The notes under the pieces were generated by a model. It was given only the letters and a program-made list of their open reading frames with translations. It had not been told where the DNA came from and searched no databases. Positions 21,725 to 22,637 of a DNA stretch of 22,637 bases are shown one piece after another. Origin of the DNA: Ephemerocybe angulata (Eukaryota; Basidiomycota; Agaricomycetes; Agaricales; Psathyrellaceae); NCBI GenBank assembly GCA_013368325.1, contig JAACJK010000026.1:1-22637 (forward strand). Reading direction: 5' to 3'. Position 1 is the stretch's first letter. Each line of letters begins with the position of its first letter. The translations under genes and the position numbers were made by a program.

Positions 21725-22637
21725 GGATTGTACTCTGTGTGTAATCTTCGAGCACACATATGTGGACCCACCTTGCGGTGGCTTGACCGAGCCTTGATTG
21801 GATTGTGCTGTGTGTGTAATCCTCGAGCGCACATCTGTGGACCCACCTGGCAGTGGCTTGACCGAGCCTTGATTGGATTGTACTGGGTGTGTAATCCTCG
21901 AGCGCACATATGTGCACCCACCTTGCTGTGGCTTGACCGAGCCTTGATTGGATTCTACTGTGCGTGTAATCCTTGAGCGCACATATGTGCACCCACCTTG
22001 CGGTGGCTTGACCGAGCCTTGATTGGATTGTACTGTGTGTGTAATCCTCGAGCGCACATATGTGCACCCACCTTGCTGTGGCTTGACCGAGCCTTGATTG
22101 GATTGTACTGTGTGTGTAATCCTCGGGCACACATCTGTGGACCACCTGGCAGTGGCTTGCCCGAGCCTTCCCAATAGCAAGATCAGATTCTACTGTGTGT
22201 GTAGTTCCTCGAGCGCACTTATGTGCACCCACTTTGCGGTGCTTGTCCGAGCCTTGATTGGATTGTGCTGTGTTGTAATCCTCGAGCGCACATCTGTGGA
22301 CCCACCTGGCAGTGGCTTGCCCAAGCCTTGACTGGATTCTACTGTGTGTGTAATCCTCGAGCGCACATCTGTGCACCCACTTTGCGGTGGCTTGACCGAG
22401 CCTTGATTGGATTTTACTCTGTGTGTAATCCTCGAGTGCACATCTGTGGACCCACCTTGCTGTGGCTTGACCGAGCCTTGATTTTGTACTGTGTGTGTAA
22501 TCCTCGAGCGCACACATGTGCACCCACCTTGTGGTGGCTTGACTGAGCCTTGATTGGGTTCTACTGTGTGTGTAATCCTTGAGCGCACGTATGTGCACCC
22601 ACCTTGCTGTGGCTTGACCGAGCCTTGATTGGATTGT
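21725..22637. repeat. 75-bp satellite array, about 12 units, runs off the window
   Basis: The word GTAATC (or a close variant) recurs at 21741, 21816, 21891, 21966, 22041, 22116, 22201, 22275, 22350, 22425, 22497 and 22572. The spacing is 75 bp except 85 (22116-22201, an insertion with CCAATAGCAAGATCA), 74 and 72. Each unit has a palindrome-like core (best form GCACATATGTGC), then a small dyad (CCACC...GGTGG or CCAC...GTGG) and the conserved end GCTTGACCGAGCCTTGATTGGATT. Because 75 is a multiple of three, long frames run through on both strands (for example 21672-22598, minus, 308 codons, a 25-residue repeat); these are by-products of the repeat unless expression is shown. The array is cut by the window edge. 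Confidence 0.95.

Noticed and set aside
21672..22598. Long minus-strand frame of 308 codons with a 25-residue repeat (and frames of 175 and 132 codons, plus shorter plus-strand frames)
   Set aside because: They arise because the satellite unit is 75 bp and stop-free; several frames on both strands are open at once, and no unit outside the array supports a protein.
21725..22637. CRISPR array
   Set aside because: The repeat is continuous 75-bp satellite with no unique spacers, and the gene structure is eukaryotic.

Overview
The window looks like nuclear DNA of a filamentous fungus, most likely a basidiomycete (Agaricomycetes). The reasons are genes cut by very short introns (48-61 bp) with GT...AG ends and CTRAY-like branch points, roughly balanced base composition, no operon structure, and abundant minisatellite DNA. 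The class is inferred from gene architecture; no marker gene here names the species.

The core (about 0.8-19.8 kb) is a cluster of five members of one protein family that I do not recognise. Copy A (minus strand, 779-3510) is a decayed pseudogene. Copies B (4135-6593), C (8480-10865), D (12220-14724) and E (17251-19776) lie head to tail on the plus strand and join cleanly into proteins of 784, 758, 797 and 804 residues. All five share one plan: a short first coding exon ending in phase 0, a second of 0.9-1.0 kb ending in phase 2, and a third of 1.0-1.2 kb. They share a set of motifs: RFYG...G(I/V)S..I.VRGADL in exon 1, P(L/I)H.IP and G.W.I(D/E)VG.(D)(V/I)S in exon 2, (T)DRG..FLE, RWKHAT..EW, FFK.LYW(I/L)P and C-terminal ILING in exon 3. 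I see no signal peptide or membrane segment, and no catalytic motif I can name. The copies are strongly diverged from one another, so the expansion is not recent. A and B are divergently oriented across 0.6 kb; A, B and D appear to have 5'-UTR introns just before the start codon.

The spaces between the genes hold no convincing intact gene but are rich in repeats. Between B and C there is a 21-bp minisatellite and a pair of dispersed direct repeats. Between C and D there is an identical triple 91-bp repeat packed with dyads. Between D and E there is a possible two-exon gene remnant near 16.5-16.7 kb.

The right flank changes character. A run of 29 T at 19905-19933 is followed by about 1.2 kb of GC-rich sequence, perhaps a degenerate retroelement on the minus strand, then an AT-richer stretch with a small ORF carrying one hydrophobic segment. 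From about 21.7 kb to the window edge there is a satellite of about 12 units of 75 bp. A weak, degenerate echo of this satellite may also be present at the left edge (about 120-340), so the family cluster may sit between satellite blocks.

The genes probably act as one rapidly duplicated, lineage-restricted family; what they do cannot be told from this sequence alone.
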